Part shown: positions 1 to 8,636 of the stretch, piece by piece
Numbering within the stretch: position 1 is the first letter of the stretch
How the letters are laid out: each line of letters begins with the position of its first letter
Assembly: GCF_030151085.1 (NCBI RefSeq)
Contig: NZ_JASLER010000008.1
Span: 1-64,000, forward strand
Origin: Bacteroides sp.
Lineage (GTDB): Bacteria; Bacteroidota; Bacteroidia; Bacteroidales; Bacteroidaceae
Direction: 5' to 3'
DNA: 64,000 nucleotides
Program-made: the position numbers and the translations under genes
The notes under the pieces: generated by a model
The model's database searches: none
The model's input: the letters and a program-made list of their open reading frames with translations, nothing else
What the model was told of the DNA's origin: nothing

Positions 1-6
1 TTTTAA

Positions 7-1800
7 TCAAGTGGACATATTTAAAGGATAAAAAGTTAAAAACTTATCTAATTCATCATCACTTTTCAATTTTAATTTATCTCTCAACCTTTGTTTTTTC
101 TTGAAAATTGAATTCTTCTCACATTGAAATACAATCATTAATCCAGCTGCAGTAAAGTCAAGCTTAACAAATATAGCCAACATGAGATTATTATCATTTA
201 GGCTATATTCCTTTTTCAATTTACTCACAAAACCTCCAAACATCAAATCAATATATTCAAATACCTGAGATTTTTCTTTTTGAGTCATATTCTCAACAAT
301 GAGAAGACCTTTCTTCAATTGTTCTAAAACATAGATACCACCTGCACAAGAATCTTCTTTTATTGCTTTATTCTCACTTACCAATATTTGAATTCTTTGA
401 TTCAATTTTACAATTTGTTCTTTAACCGATTCATCATTTTTATTCTCCAGATCATTAATCCTCTGATTTAAACTTTCCATTTGCAATTCAGCATTCTTTG
501 CAATTGTTTCTTCCTTACGTTTCAAATCATCAATCTGGCAAATATATTGTCCTATTATCTGTTCATTCTTATTTATAGCTTCAGTCACTTTCTCAAAATG
601 CACCTTCAAACGTTTTCTTAGAATTCTTCTATATTGTTTTTTTATCCAAAAATATAAAGAGATGCTGATAATTATCAGTAAAGAAAAAATGGAAATCCAA
701 AAGTAAAATTGTTTTTGATTTTTCTGTTCGAGCAAATTCTTTTCCATCTTTAACTTCCCTGTTTCATATTTACGTTGGAGAGTAAGTATTTGATTGCTTA
801 AATTTGCATCTTGATCTAATCTCCATAATGAATCAGACTTTTCTTTATAATAAAGAGCTAAAGCATAATCTGCATTTTGTTTCTCTAATAAATAAAGATA
901 ATTATATGCACCAGACTGCGTGAACACATCTTTAGATGTCAAGCCCTGTTCAAAACACTTTTTTGCTTTATCCAATTTTCCTATTTGCCTATATACATCC
1001 CCCAAAGATAAATAATAGTGCTTAATAGTATGAGGATTCTTTTCATATTTAATAGCCGCTAAAAAGTGATCAATAGCATTATTAAACTTCCCTTCCTTTT
1101 TTTCTACAATTCCCAACATTTGAAGCAATGAAGGTAAAATAGATGCAGTACTATCGCCATTTAAAAGTAAAATTCCTTGATTTAAATACCACATTGCACT
1201 ATCACTTTCTTGCTTAATGTCATATATCCATGCCATATTACGATAGTTATATATTATCCCTAATGTATCAGCCATTTTTTGAAAGTAATAAACAGATCTT
1301 CGATAATTATCAGAAGCCTCATCATACATAGCTCGATCATCATTCACACGACCTATATATTCCTGCAACATAGCCAGCATTTTATACTCTTTTGTTTTTT
1401 CCAATTTAGTTTGGGCATTCAAATAAGCTTGCATGGCTATTGTATCATTATCTTGCAAATCCAACACTTTACCATAATATATGAGTGCTTTTCCCGCCTT
1501 CACATTATCATCGTTATCTTGATAATAATCTACCGCAAGTTTTATCAATGAATCAGATTGTAAGCTATCCAAATAATTTTTATCACGAGCTTGGGTTAAG
1601 AGCAGTGCATAATCAGCACATTGTTTTCCATACAGTCTCTCCGGATGAGGAATTTGATTTAATAATAATAAAGCACTATCAGGATATACTTCCATACATC
1701 CTTCTACTTTACTTAGAATTTCAGTTGTTTCATTCTGTGCGCATGAGCATAATAGCCCGCAGAAAATAATAATTTGTAGATATCGTACCATAAGTTGCAT
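7..1800 (-). CDS. Membrane-anchored TPR protein with C-terminal HTH, probable one-component regulator
   Basis: Seen: 597 aa. The N-terminus is a lipoprotein-like signal with lipobox LLCSCAQ. A long helical region of tetratricopeptide-like repeats follows (about residues 30-340), then one transmembrane segment at about 363-386, a Lys/Arg-rich and Glu-rich coiled coil (about 390-480), and a C-terminal segment of about 90 residues. That segment resembles the helix-turn-helix end of Bacteroidota TPR regulators (a LNDNNLMLAIFVKLDF stretch followed by a basic KKKQRLRDKLKLK helix). Family knowledge: such proteins sense a periplasmic signal through the TPRs and bind DNA while tethered to the membrane. 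Inference: it is a regulator whose target is not obvious here. The HTH call is by eye. The combination of a lipobox with an internal TM helix is odd; the first segment could instead be a plain signal peptide or anchor. Confidence 0.75.
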   Translation of the reverse strand: MQLMVRYLQIIIFCGLLCSCAQNETTEILSKVEGCMEVYPDSALLLLNQIPHPERLYGKQCADYALLLTQARDKNYLDSLQSDSLIKLAVDYYQDNDDNVKAGKALIYYGKVLDLQDNDTIAMQAYLNAQTKLEKTKEYKMLAMLQEYIGRVNDDRAMYDEASDNYRRSVYYFQKMADTLGIIYNYRNMAWIYDIKQESDSAMWYLNQGILLLNGDSTASILPSLLQMLGIVEKKEGKFNNAIDHFLAAIKYEKNPHTIKHYYLSLGDVYRQIGKLDKAKKCFEQGLTSKDVFTQSGAYNYLYLLEKQNADYALALYYKEKSDSLWRLDQDANLSNQILTLQRKYETGKLKMEKNLLEQKNQKQFYFWISIFSLLIIISISLYFWIKKQYRRILRKRLKVHFEKVTEAINKNEQIIGQYICQIDDLKRKEETIAKNAELQMESLNQRINDLENKNDESVKEQIVKLNQRIQILVSENKAIKEDSCAGGIYVLEQLKKGLLIVENMTQKEKSQVFEYIDLMFGGFVSKLKKEYSLNDNNLMLAIFVKLDFTAAGLMIVFQCEKNSIFKKKQRLRDKLKLKSDDELDKFLTFYPLNMST

Positions 1801-1822
1801 TTCAAATCTTTTATAGATCTTA

Positions 1823-1830
1823 CAAATATA
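1823..1830 (-). promoter_or_regulatory. Bacteroidota -7 element for the TPR regulator
   Basis: On the minus strand the site reads TATATTTG and fits TAnnTTTG. It lies about 23 bp before the start codon. A second match (CAAAGATA on the plus strand) begins near 1879. No clear -33 element was seen. Confidence 0.4.
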
Positions 1831-2289
1831 AAATTAACTCATTTAGCATTACCAAAGTAATGATTTAACAGTTAACTGACCAAAGATACAAATATCTGTT
1901 TCAAAAAGCACACTAAATGGAGGAAAATATAACATTCAGTACTATACAAAAAAATTAATATCATATTTGCAGAGATGCCTCTGCAAATACAATATTAACT
2001 ATTTCCTACAAACAAACCTTTAAACTTTACCTTTAAAATCGACCAATTCTAATAAACAAGAAAACTACTATTTAATAACCAATTATTTCGATAATAAAAA
2101 AACAATGTCACGATTGCAACTATGCTACTTTTACTTATTCAAATATAGCAAACATCATAAAAATTTCATCAAAAGAGAAGTGGACAAAAAAGAGCAAAGA
2201 ACACACTTTGATAAAACACTGACTACAAATCAAATGCATATCATAACGTCCTAAAAAGTAGTGGACAAAAATTTATCTTACTTATAGTA
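1831..2289. other. AT-rich intergenic region with GTGGACA motifs
   Basis: No convincing gene. Two copies of GTGGACAAAAA occur at about 2180 and 2261, and related GTGGACA copies occur at about 11, 3005 and 3073. These resemble the GGACA-rich ends of IS3/IS481-type elements, but no transposase is present, so this may be a scar of past insertion. Confidence 0.3.
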
Positions 2290-2985
2290 TTAAAAGCAAT
2301 AGAACTTCAAAATCAGCTGTAATAGCACGTTTTCCTCTGATTCCCCTTGCGAAATACCTGTTTTTTTCAAATTATAAAGTTGCGCCAAAAGGTATGCAGA
2401 TTGCTTTTCACAAACACGAGTATCATGTACCAGTTCTGCCCAACATACAGTTTCTCCCCATAGATCAGCCGGAAAAAAAGATAAGGTTTCAACAGGAATA
2501 GCTTTGTTCTTAAATTTACGAAATATCTCCGCTAAAAAAGATACTATTTCAGATATTTCCCTCTTACTTCGACTACGAAAAGTAGAATGGCTATTTCTAC
2601 AACGTAACAAAAAGTAATATCCTATCCACAAATAAAAAGGAAACACTGCTATTTCAGAACGTGCTGCTTTTTTCCAAAAATAAATCAGTGAAACATCCAT
2701 ATTTCCTAATACCGTATCCGTTTCATCATTAATATAAAACTTTTGGGCTAAACATTCTATTACGCACCCCCATTTTGCCATACGGATATAATCTTTAGAA
2801 TCACTTACAAGATTCTCTGCCTCCTTTAACATCAAAGAAGCTTTACCTTCACATTCCGGCTCATCACCATACAAGCGATATTGATGGAATAACTGAAGAG
2901 ATTGACACAATAACTCATCAAAAGAATATTCTGATTCCATATAATAAGTAAATCTCTGAAGTAAACAAAGGTAGGTAAAGCCCAT
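2290..2985 (-). CDS. Hypothetical protein, unrecognised
   Basis: Not recognised. The longest open frame begins at 3012 with TTG, which makes a poor start; ATG codons are available at 2985 (used here) and 2940. The N-terminal stretch from 2985 is hydrophobic with aromatics and could be a signal anchor. The rest is a largely helical-looking protein rich in Leu, Glu and aromatics with several Cys, and no motif I can name. It lies alone between two long AT-rich gaps and beside the GTGGACA motifs, so it may be accessory DNA. A shortened soluble protein starting at 2940 (216 aa) is equally possible. Confidence 0.5.
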   Translation of the reverse strand: MGFTYLCLLQRFTYYMESEYSFDELLCQSLQLFHQYRLYGDEPECEGKASLMLKEAENLVSDSKDYIRMAKWGCVIECLAQKFYINDETDTVLGNMDVSLIYFWKKAARSEIAVFPFYLWIGYYFLLRCRNSHSTFRSRSKREISEIVSFLAEIFRKFKNKAIPVETLSFFPADLWGETVCWAELVHDTRVCEKQSAYLLAQLYNLKKTGISQGESEENVLLQLILKFYCF

Positions 2986-3012
2986 AAAACAGACAAAAGC
3001 AACTGTGGACAA

Positions 3013-3535
3013 AGAATTATTTTACGAACAACCTAATTATAAATTCATTAAGAACAGATTCTATCCTCTGAAGTGGACATTGTAGGGTCGCAAATCACGT
3101 CGTTTCAGCACAAATACTGGCGATGCTGATAACAGACCTCACAGCCCACCGATGTTCCCTGCTGCCAATGGAAACCAAAAGGCTTCTTTGTCTATACCAA
3201 TCATAAAAGAAATGAATCCAAAAATTGTAGAAACTACCGTTAGGAAGAATACCACGTATCAAAATAAACGACGCAAAACCTCCTTGGCTGAAGTTTAGCT
3301 TGAACCAATAGAAAGTAAGAAATGCAGTTGTTTATCATTCTGCAAAATGAACAAAAATGCAAGATACTATCCAGTAGCATTACAAATAGATACGACTACT
3401 TTTATGTATAATTTAGCTCTAAAAGATTAAGGATAGCGACAGACAAAAGAAAGCACAGGGCAAAGTAGTAGTCATTGTATGTTATGGATATACTTAATTA
3501 CCAACACTTTCTGTTTACATATCTATTTCACATAA
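3013..3535. other. Intergenic region with a possible decayed open frame
   Basis: A start-less open stretch of 70 codons runs from 3086 to 3295 on the plus strand, just after a GTGGACA motif at about 3071-3079. It is Ser/Thr/Asn/Lys-rich and resembles nothing I know. No intact gene is visible. The 22-bp repeat array follows at 3536. Confidence 0.3.
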
Positions 3536-3689
3536 ATGTAAATACTTTTACTCAAGGATGTAACAACCCTTACCTAATAGTGTAACGGTCGTTACCTTGT
3601 AGTGTAAACACCTTTACTCCATAGTGTAAAGAGCGTGATGCTGTGAGGTAAAGGATGTCTTCCTCTTATGTAAAGAATGTATTAATCTA
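3536..3689. repeat. 22-bp tandem array, seven units, palindromic core GTAA-N6-TTAC
   Basis: Units begin at 3536, 3558, 3580, 3602, 3624, 3646 and 3668, exactly 22 bp apart. The first four contain perfect 14-bp inverted repeats: GTAAATACTTTTAC, GTAACAACCCTTAC, GTAACGGTCGTTAC and GTAAACACCTTTAC. In the last three the left half is kept (GTAAA) and the right half has decayed. The array ends 25 bp before the stop of the DUF6078-like gene, on its 3' side. Confidence 0.85.
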
Positions 3690-3714
3690 ATGTTGAAAAT
3701 ACATCTGCCTATTC

Positions 3715-4158
3715 CTATCCCCAGCAATACGTTTCTTTGTAGGTATCAAAGTACTCCTGCTGATTCAGTCCTAACTCTTTGGCAAGTGCAATAATCTGTT
3801 TTTGTTCGGCGGGCGACAGTAGTGTTTCGCCTTTCCGCTTCTGGTAGTACCTTCTGAAGCCCCAACTGCCAATCAGTCTGTAGCGGAATGTAGCTGACAC
3901 ACGTACCGGAAGCGATTCTGTGGTAGACAAAAAGCCTTTTGCATAACGAACTTTCTTATTGGAGCAATAATATTCACATTTGTCCGGCATCATTGTTGCA
4001 ATAGTCCGCGGGTTTAGCGTGGGCAAAAAAGGAACATCAGCAGGAGCATGATTATAAGCTATCTGACGCAAACAAGTTGCACTTTTGGGACAATTCTGGG
4101 CAGCGCACATACCGAAGCGCCCGGGAACTTCTGAATAATCAAACGGTTGTTCTTCCAT
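3715..4158 (-). CDS. DUF6078-like Cys-rich protein
   Basis: 147 aa, no signal peptide. The N-terminal half carries regularly placed cysteines (MCAAQNCPKSATC near residues 17-30, and a CEYYC pair near 61-65). An Arg/Tyr-rich segment follows (FRYRLIGSWGFRRYYQKRKG), then a helical C-terminus. This matches my memory of the small Bacteroidales DUF6078 family, whose function is unknown. The paired cysteines suggest metal binding, but that is inference. It is monocistronic, with the nagB terminator on its 5' side and the 22-bp repeat array on its 3' side. Confidence 0.7.
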   Translation of the reverse strand: MEEQPFDYSEVPGRFGMCAAQNCPKSATCLRQIAYNHAPADVPFLPTLNPRTIATMMPDKCEYYCSNKKVRYAKGFLSTTESLPVRVSATFRYRLIGSWGFRRYYQKRKGETLLSPAEQKQIIALAKELGLNQQEYFDTYKETYCWG

Positions 4159-4225
4159 TATATATTTAAATTAGATAGCACCAGTTGTTAGTTATAAAAC
4201 TAGTAGCAAACTAGCACTCATTTTA

Positions 4226-4268
4226 CAAAAAAGCGCAATCCGTTTGCTTATTATAAACGGATTGCGCT
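4226..4268 (-). terminator. Intrinsic terminator of nagB
   Basis: A perfect 14-bp stem (AGCGCAATCCGTTT at 4232-4245 pairing with 4255-4268) has a 9-nt loop. On the minus strand it is followed by a T run, 22 bp after the nagB stop codon. Confidence 0.9.
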
Positions 4269-4289
4269 AATTGATAGATCGTTATCTGC

Positions 4290-5102
4290 TTATTTTAGCA
4301 AACTTTCTGCATCCAAATGATCTGCCTCAATATCCTTGAAGTAACGGTAAGTACCCACTTTCAATTCGAAAGTAGCGTCATCATCGCAAACAATGATACC
4401 CTTTTCGTGCATTTGCAAAGCACTGATAGTCCACATTTGCATTACAGGACCCTCTACCGCATGATAGAGTGCACGAGCCTTGTTGTGACCATTTACAATA
4501 ATCATCACTTCTTTAGCGCTCAACACAGTACCTACGCCAACAGTTAGCGCAGTCTTGGGCACCTTATTTACATCGTTGTCAAAGAAACGAGAGTTAGCAA
4601 TGATAGTATCGGTAGTCAGCGTTTTCTGACGAGTACGTGAAGACAAAGAAGAACCCGGTTCATTGAAAGCAATGTGTCCGTCGGGACCGATACCACCCAT
4701 AAACAGGTCGATACCACCGTAAGACTCGATTGCCTCTTCATAACGTGCACACTCAGCATCTAAGTCGGCAGCATTACCATTCAGAAGATTAGTGTTTTCC
4801 GGTTTGATGTCGATGTGACTGAAGAAGTTATTCCACATAAAAGAGAAGTAGCTTTCAGGATGATCTTGAGGTAAACCTACATATTCATCCATATTAAAAG
4901 TAACCACGTTCTGAAAAGACACGATCCCTTTCTTGTTCAAGTCTATCAAACCTTTGTACATGCCCAAAGGAGAAGATCCGGTAGGACATCCCAATACAAA
5001 TGGTTTCTCAGGCGTAGGATTAGCCGCTTTGATTTTTGCAGCTACATAATGTGCCGCCCACTGTGATACGGATTGATAATCCGGCTGAATGATTAGTCTC
5101 AT
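4290..5102 (-). CDS. nagB: Glucosamine-6-phosphate deaminase
   Basis: Converts glucosamine 6-phosphate to fructose 6-phosphate and ammonia in the cytoplasm, the last step of amino-sugar catabolism. At 270 aa it has the usual family length. Visible motifs are the substrate loop GCPTGSSPLGMY (about residues 38-49), NMDEY with the catalytic Asp72, and GGIGPDGHIAFNEP with Asp141, His143 and Glu148. The C-terminus is also family-like. It starts 27 bp after the flavodiiron gene stop on the same strand and may be co-transcribed with it, an unexpected partner. A strong terminator follows. It would serve the amino sugars released by the glycan-uptake loci in this window. Confidence 0.96.
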   Translation of the reverse strand: MRLIIQPDYQSVSQWAAHYVAAKIKAANPTPEKPFVLGCPTGSSPLGMYKGLIDLNKKGIVSFQNVVTFNMDEYVGLPQDHPESYFSFMWNNFFSHIDIKPENTNLLNGNAADLDAECARYEEAIESYGGIDLFMGGIGPDGHIAFNEPGSSLSSRTRQKTLTTDTIIANSRFFDNDVNKVPKTALTVGVGTVLSAKEVMIIVNGHNKARALYHAVEGPVMQMWTISALQMHEKGIIVCDDDATFELKVGTYRYFKDIEADHLDAESLLK

Positions 5103-5129
5103 TGTTATTATCTTTAAGAGGTTAATATA

Positions 5130-6338
5130 TTATTGATCACTGTTTCTGTCTTTCTTTAAACGATCCGCCATGGCACGTGCCAGATTTTCACATTGTTCGT
5201 AGGTGATATCTTTCATGGCCTGCTTCATTTCCACCGGGTCGCCTACGATTTCGAACTTGCTCTTTTCTGCAAACTCGCCCATACGTTTCACGGCAGCACC
5301 CGACCAGCAGAATGAACCGAAATAGCCGAGATAACGTCCTTTCACCTCACGCACCAATATTTTAGAAAGCAAAGATTCTACTTCCGGATAAATCTGATTG
5401 CTGTAAGTAGGGCTACCAATTATCAAACCACGATATTTAAAGATATCCATCAGTATATAGGAAGGATTACTTTTACTTACATTATGCATCACAATATTCT
5501 TGATGCCTTGTGCCGAAAGTTCGGCAGCGATAGCCTCAGCCATCTGTTCGGTATTGCCGTACATAGAGCCGTATGCAATAACCACACCTTCGTCGGTGGC
5601 ATACCGGCTCAATTTATCATAGATGCCGATAACTTTGGCTATATTGTCCGTCCACACCGGTCCGTGAGTAGAGCAGATGGTAGAAATGGGCAGACCGCCC
5701 AACTTCGCCAATGCTTTTTGTACCGGAGATCCATATTTTCCGACAATATTAGAATAATAACGCACCATCTCATCCCAATACTTATCGAGATTAATACGTG
5801 TATCGAGGAAACCGCCGTCCAACGTGCCGAAGCAGCCAAATCCGTCTCCGGAGAAGAGAACACCATCCGTTTCGTCGAAAGTCATCATCGTCTCGGGCCA
5901 GTGCACCATAGGAGTCATGTAAAAACGAAGAGTATGATGTCCTAAAGCAAGGAAATCATCATCCTTTACCATATACTGCTCGCCCGTAACACCATAAAAA
6001 CCTTCTATCATACCGAAAGTCTGCTTGTTGCCCACGATAACAATATCGGGATAATGCTGTTTAATAAGACGAATAGAGCCGGAATGGTCCGGTTCCATGT
6101 GATTGATGATAAGATATTGAATGGGACGATCACCGATAATACATTTTATCTTGCGAAGATATACCTCAAAATAGCAGATATCTACCGTATCTATCAACGC
6201 TACTGTTTCATCATCTATCAGATAAGAGTTGTAAGACACTCCGTTAGGTAACGGCCACATTCCTTCAAACAAATGCTTGTTGCGGTCATTCACTCCCACG
6301 TAGTGGATTTTTCCTTTTATCAAAGTTTTAGGGTTCAT
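5130..6338 (-). CDS. Flavodiiron protein (A-type flavoprotein), O2/NO reductase
   Basis: 402 aa, the core two-domain form: an N-terminal metallo-beta-lactamase-like diiron domain (about 1-250) and a C-terminal flavodoxin domain (about 252-395) with the FMN loop YGSMYGNTEQM. Diiron ligands are visible: His80, Glu82 and Asp84 in NHMEPDH, His146, Asp165 and His225. Family knowledge: these cytosolic enzymes reduce oxygen to water or NO to N2O and protect anaerobes from oxygen or nitrosative stress. No rubredoxin domain is fused. The likely promoter is just upstream at 6380, and nagB follows closely. Confidence 0.93.
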   Translation of the reverse strand: MNPKTLIKGKIHYVGVNDRNKHLFEGMWPLPNGVSYNSYLIDDETVALIDTVDICYFEVYLRKIKCIIGDRPIQYLIINHMEPDHSGSIRLIKQHYPDIVIVGNKQTFGMIEGFYGVTGEQYMVKDDDFLALGHHTLRFYMTPMVHWPETMMTFDETDGVLFSGDGFGCFGTLDGGFLDTRINLDKYWDEMVRYYSNIVGKYGSPVQKALAKLGGLPISTICSTHGPVWTDNIAKVIGIYDKLSRYATDEGVVIAYGSMYGNTEQMAEAIAAELSAQGIKNIVMHNVSKSNPSYILMDIFKYRGLIIGSPTYSNQIYPEVESLLSKILVREVKGRYLGYFGSFCWSGAAVKRMGEFAEKSKFEIVGDPVEMKQAMKDITYEQCENLARAMADRLKKDRNSDQ

Positions 6339-6379
6339 TGTTTACTCTAATTTAGATTGATTCCATATTCTAACAGCGG

Positions 6380-6387
6380 CAAAATTA
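6380..6387 (-). promoter_or_regulatory. -7 element for the flavodiiron gene
   Basis: The minus strand reads TAATTTTG (plus strand CAAAATTA), which fits TAnnTTTG, 42 bp before the start codon and within the short gap after the radical SAM gene. Confidence 0.45.
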
Positions 6388-6398
6388 ATGCTTTTTTC

Positions 6399-7325
6399 TC
6401 ACATTTCATACTTCTTGCCTTGATAAGCACCCAGTTCTTTCATTCTTTTTTGAACCCGATGATTAAATTCATAATTTTTTAACCCCCAGTCGGGAGCAAT
6501 AAGTAACTCTTTGGGCGACTGCGACACAAAACGTTCCAACACAAGATCGGGACGCAGATGTTCAACGTAATCTATGACAAGTTCAATATATTCGTCCACA
6601 TCAAATAAATGGAAATCTTCCGGATGTTGCTCATACTCCAATGCCATACTGGTACCTCGAATCAGTTGCAACTGATGCATTTTCAAGGTAGTCAGCGGCA
6701 AACGGGATAAAACTTCTGCCTGCGCCACGATATTCTCGTGGGTTTCGCCCGGCAATCCTAGAATAACATGCCCACCTGTCAGAATTCCACAAGACACCGT
6801 ACGAGCTACAGCATCCATAGTTGTCTGAAAGGTATGTCCACGGTTAATGCGTTTCAGTGTCGCGTCATTGGTACTTTCTATTCCATATTCTACTAAAAGA
6901 AATGTATGCTTGTTCACCTCTTCCAAGTACCGAAGCAGCTCGTCAGGCATGCAGTCGGGACGGGTTCCGATGACCAACCCCACCACTCCATCTACCGTCA
7001 ATGCTTCTTCGTATTTCCGTTTCAGGCTTTCCAGTTCACCATACGTATTAGTATACGCCTGAAAATAGGCAAGATACTTCATTTCCGGATATTTACGAGC
7101 AAAGAATAGTTTTCCTTCTTCCAATTGTTGGGTTATGGGCTTCTCCGTACGACAGTAATCAGGATTGAAAGTCTGATTATTGCAGTAAGTACAACCGCCA
7201 TAGCCTTTGCTCCCATCCCTATTGGGACAAGTAAAGCCGGCATTCAACGATATTTTCTGCACTTTACAGAAAAAATAGCGTTTCAGGAAAGAGGGAAACT
7301 CATTGTAAAGAGACATATCACTCAT
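6399..7325 (-). CDS. YhcC-type radical SAM protein (TIGR01212 family)
   Basis: 308 aa. The N-terminus matches the YhcC family: FTCPNRDGSKGYGGCTYCNN places the cluster cysteines at Cys33, Cys45 and Cys48, with the unusual long first spacing typical of this family. A radical-SAM TIM barrel follows (GYGGCTYC, then VIGTRPDCMPDELL, VEYGIES and GGHVILGLPGETHENI). It should bind a [4Fe-4S] cluster and S-adenosylmethionine; the substrate is not established in my knowledge. It is a single gene with its own -7 element just upstream. Confidence 0.9.
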   Translation of the reverse strand: MSDMSLYNEFPSFLKRYFFCKVQKISLNAGFTCPNRDGSKGYGGCTYCNNQTFNPDYCRTEKPITQQLEEGKLFFARKYPEMKYLAYFQAYTNTYGELESLKRKYEEALTVDGVVGLVIGTRPDCMPDELLRYLEEVNKHTFLLVEYGIESTNDATLKRINRGHTFQTTMDAVARTVSCGILTGGHVILGLPGETHENIVAQAEVLSRLPLTTLKMHQLQLIRGTSMALEYEQHPEDFHLFDVDEYIELVIDYVEHLRPDLVLERFVSQSPKELLIAPDWGLKNYEFNHRVQKRMKELGAYQGKKYEM

Positions 7326-7348
7326 AAGGTACTATTCTATATTACTGG

Positions 7349-7356
7349 CAAAAATA
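7349..7356 (-). promoter_or_regulatory. -7 element for the radical SAM gene
   Basis: The minus strand reads TATTTTTG (plus strand CAAAAATA), a match to TAnnTTTG, 24 bp upstream of the start codon. Confidence 0.45.
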
Positions 7357-7520
7357 AGATTTTAAAAAGAATTCAGTTGTACAAAGGAATTCTTTTTTGC
7401 TCCGTGAACTAAAATGCACTGCCTACCATTTAACTTAAAACGTCTTCAAGCCTTATTAAAAACCTCCTTTGCATAAAGGCAAAAATCTTCTTACCTTTAA
7501 AGAAAACTATAATTAAAACT

Positions 7521-7604
7521 TTTGATTATAAAACCGAAGCCTTTGATTATATAACCAAAGGTTCTGATTATAAGATCAAAGCTTTTGATTAAAGTTTATA
7601 TTAT
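7521..7604. repeat. 21-bp tandem array, four units, in a 425-bp intergenic region
   Basis: The word GATTA (first positions 7524, 7545, 7566, 7587) recurs exactly every 21 bp. The units are quasi-palindromic: the second contains CCTTTG and CAAAGG flanking a 10-bp AT-rich centre, and the third contains TGAT-N6-ATCA. It lies about 195 bp upstream of the radical SAM gene and downstream of the SusC operon terminator. The rest of the 7326-7751 gap holds a promoter, this array and the terminator, with no gene seen. Confidence 0.8.
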
Positions 7605-7678
7605 AGGTAAAGCAACTTTTGCTATTATGCAAAATAAGTTTTCATTTAACAGCAAGCAGTTTTTATATTAATAAATAA

Positions 7679-7720
7679 ACCCTGCCACAAGCCGAGGGTT
7701 AGTCGGGCTTATGGCAGGGT
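7679..7720 (-). terminator. Terminator hairpin of the first SusC/SusD operon
   Basis: The arms ACCCTGCCACAAGCC and GGGCTTATGGCAGGGT form a long stem with one mismatch, about 30 bp after the last gene of the operon. An AT-rich stretch follows on the minus strand. Confidence 0.75.
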
Positions 7721-7751
7721 AACTCATTAGAGACTTATGCTCTGCTGCTTT

Positions 7752-8624
7752 TTATTTCATCATTTTAATGGTCAGTGTAACTTTACCACCCACACCCGAC
7801 GTCAACGACTCGACAAACATCATACCTCGAACGGAATCATCTTCATTCTTAAACAGGTAGGCCATGCCCTCATTCACCGTAGCCGTACTGAAGGTACCGT
7901 ATTCAATCATATTGAGATTGCGCATCAATGCGTCATTCGTCATATTATCGAACACACTCTTAGTAATGGCTTTTCCTTTCACAGCCGATACACTCACAAA
8001 GCTGGTAATGTAGCCTGCTTTGTAATCGGGCAAAATATTCTGCAGAATCAAGTCTGACGGAGAAACAAATAGAATTTCTTTTTTACCTATGTTGTAACCG
8101 AAACAGAATCCTTGGGGATTTTTCATCGACTTCATCTCAGACACAGTATACACTTGTTTGTCCTCGAATGAGAAGAAAAAGCCCAAGTAAGGATTATATT
8201 GCGCACCCATAGTCACAGTATAGGTGTCAACAGGTTTAGCCATAAGATAGTGGAATGGAGTAGATACCGTATTACCTACTTGGTCGGTCACCATAAAAGA
8301 AATATCAAAATCCTCCTTCTTGCCTTCGAGCGGTACTGCTAGCTTAAATATCCGAGATATGCTATCTCCTAAGATATCGGATGTCAGTGTGGATTCTCCC
8401 ATGACAAACGAATAGAACTTTTGCTGAGCATATATTCTACCAATAATGGTATCTACCTTCGCTTCCGGATCATCGGTCAGAGAGAAATCATTCGGATCTA
8501 TCACATATGTGTTTACATCATTATTGAAAAAAATGTATGGAGGCATTGCTGGAAGCGGACCTTCTTCCTCACATGCAATCAATAACAACGGCAAAATGAA
8601 TAGTGCTATAAAATATTTTTTCAT
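7752..8624 (-). CDS. Lipoprotein of SusC/SusD operon 1, function unknown
   Basis: 290 aa with a clear lipoprotein signal (LPLLLIAC, lipid Cys at about 18) followed by acidic residues (EEEGP). In Bacteroidota acidic residues just after the Cys often mark surface export. The remainder looks all-beta, with alternating hydrophobic strands and no catalytic motif I can identify. It is last in the operon, 12 bp after the small lipoprotein gene. Its position after SusD suggests a surface glycan-binding or accessory protein. I could not assign a domain family. Confidence 0.75.
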   Translation of the reverse strand: MKKYFIALFILPLLLIACEEEGPLPAMPPYIFFNNDVNTYVIDPNDFSLTDDPEAKVDTIIGRIYAQQKFYSFVMGESTLTSDILGDSISRIFKLAVPLEGKKEDFDISFMVTDQVGNTVSTPFHYLMAKPVDTYTVTMGAQYNPYLGFFFSFEDKQVYTVSEMKSMKNPQGFCFGYNIGKKEILFVSPSDLILQNILPDYKAGYITSFVSVSAVKGKAITKSVFDNMTNDALMRNLNMIEYGTFSTATVNEGMAYLFKNEDDSVRGMMFVESLTSGVGGKVTLTIKMMK

Positions 8625-8636
8625 ATTGCTTGCTCT

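Noticed and set aside
3086..3295. 70-codon open frame
   Set aside because: It has no plausible start codon and no recognisable motif; more likely remnant or chance.
3536..3689. CRISPR array
   Set aside because: The 22-bp units are directly adjacent with no unique spacers between them, and no cas genes are near.
5484..5945. Plus-strand ORF of 153 codons
   Set aside because: It lies fully inside the flavodiiron gene on the other strand and has no protein-like pattern.
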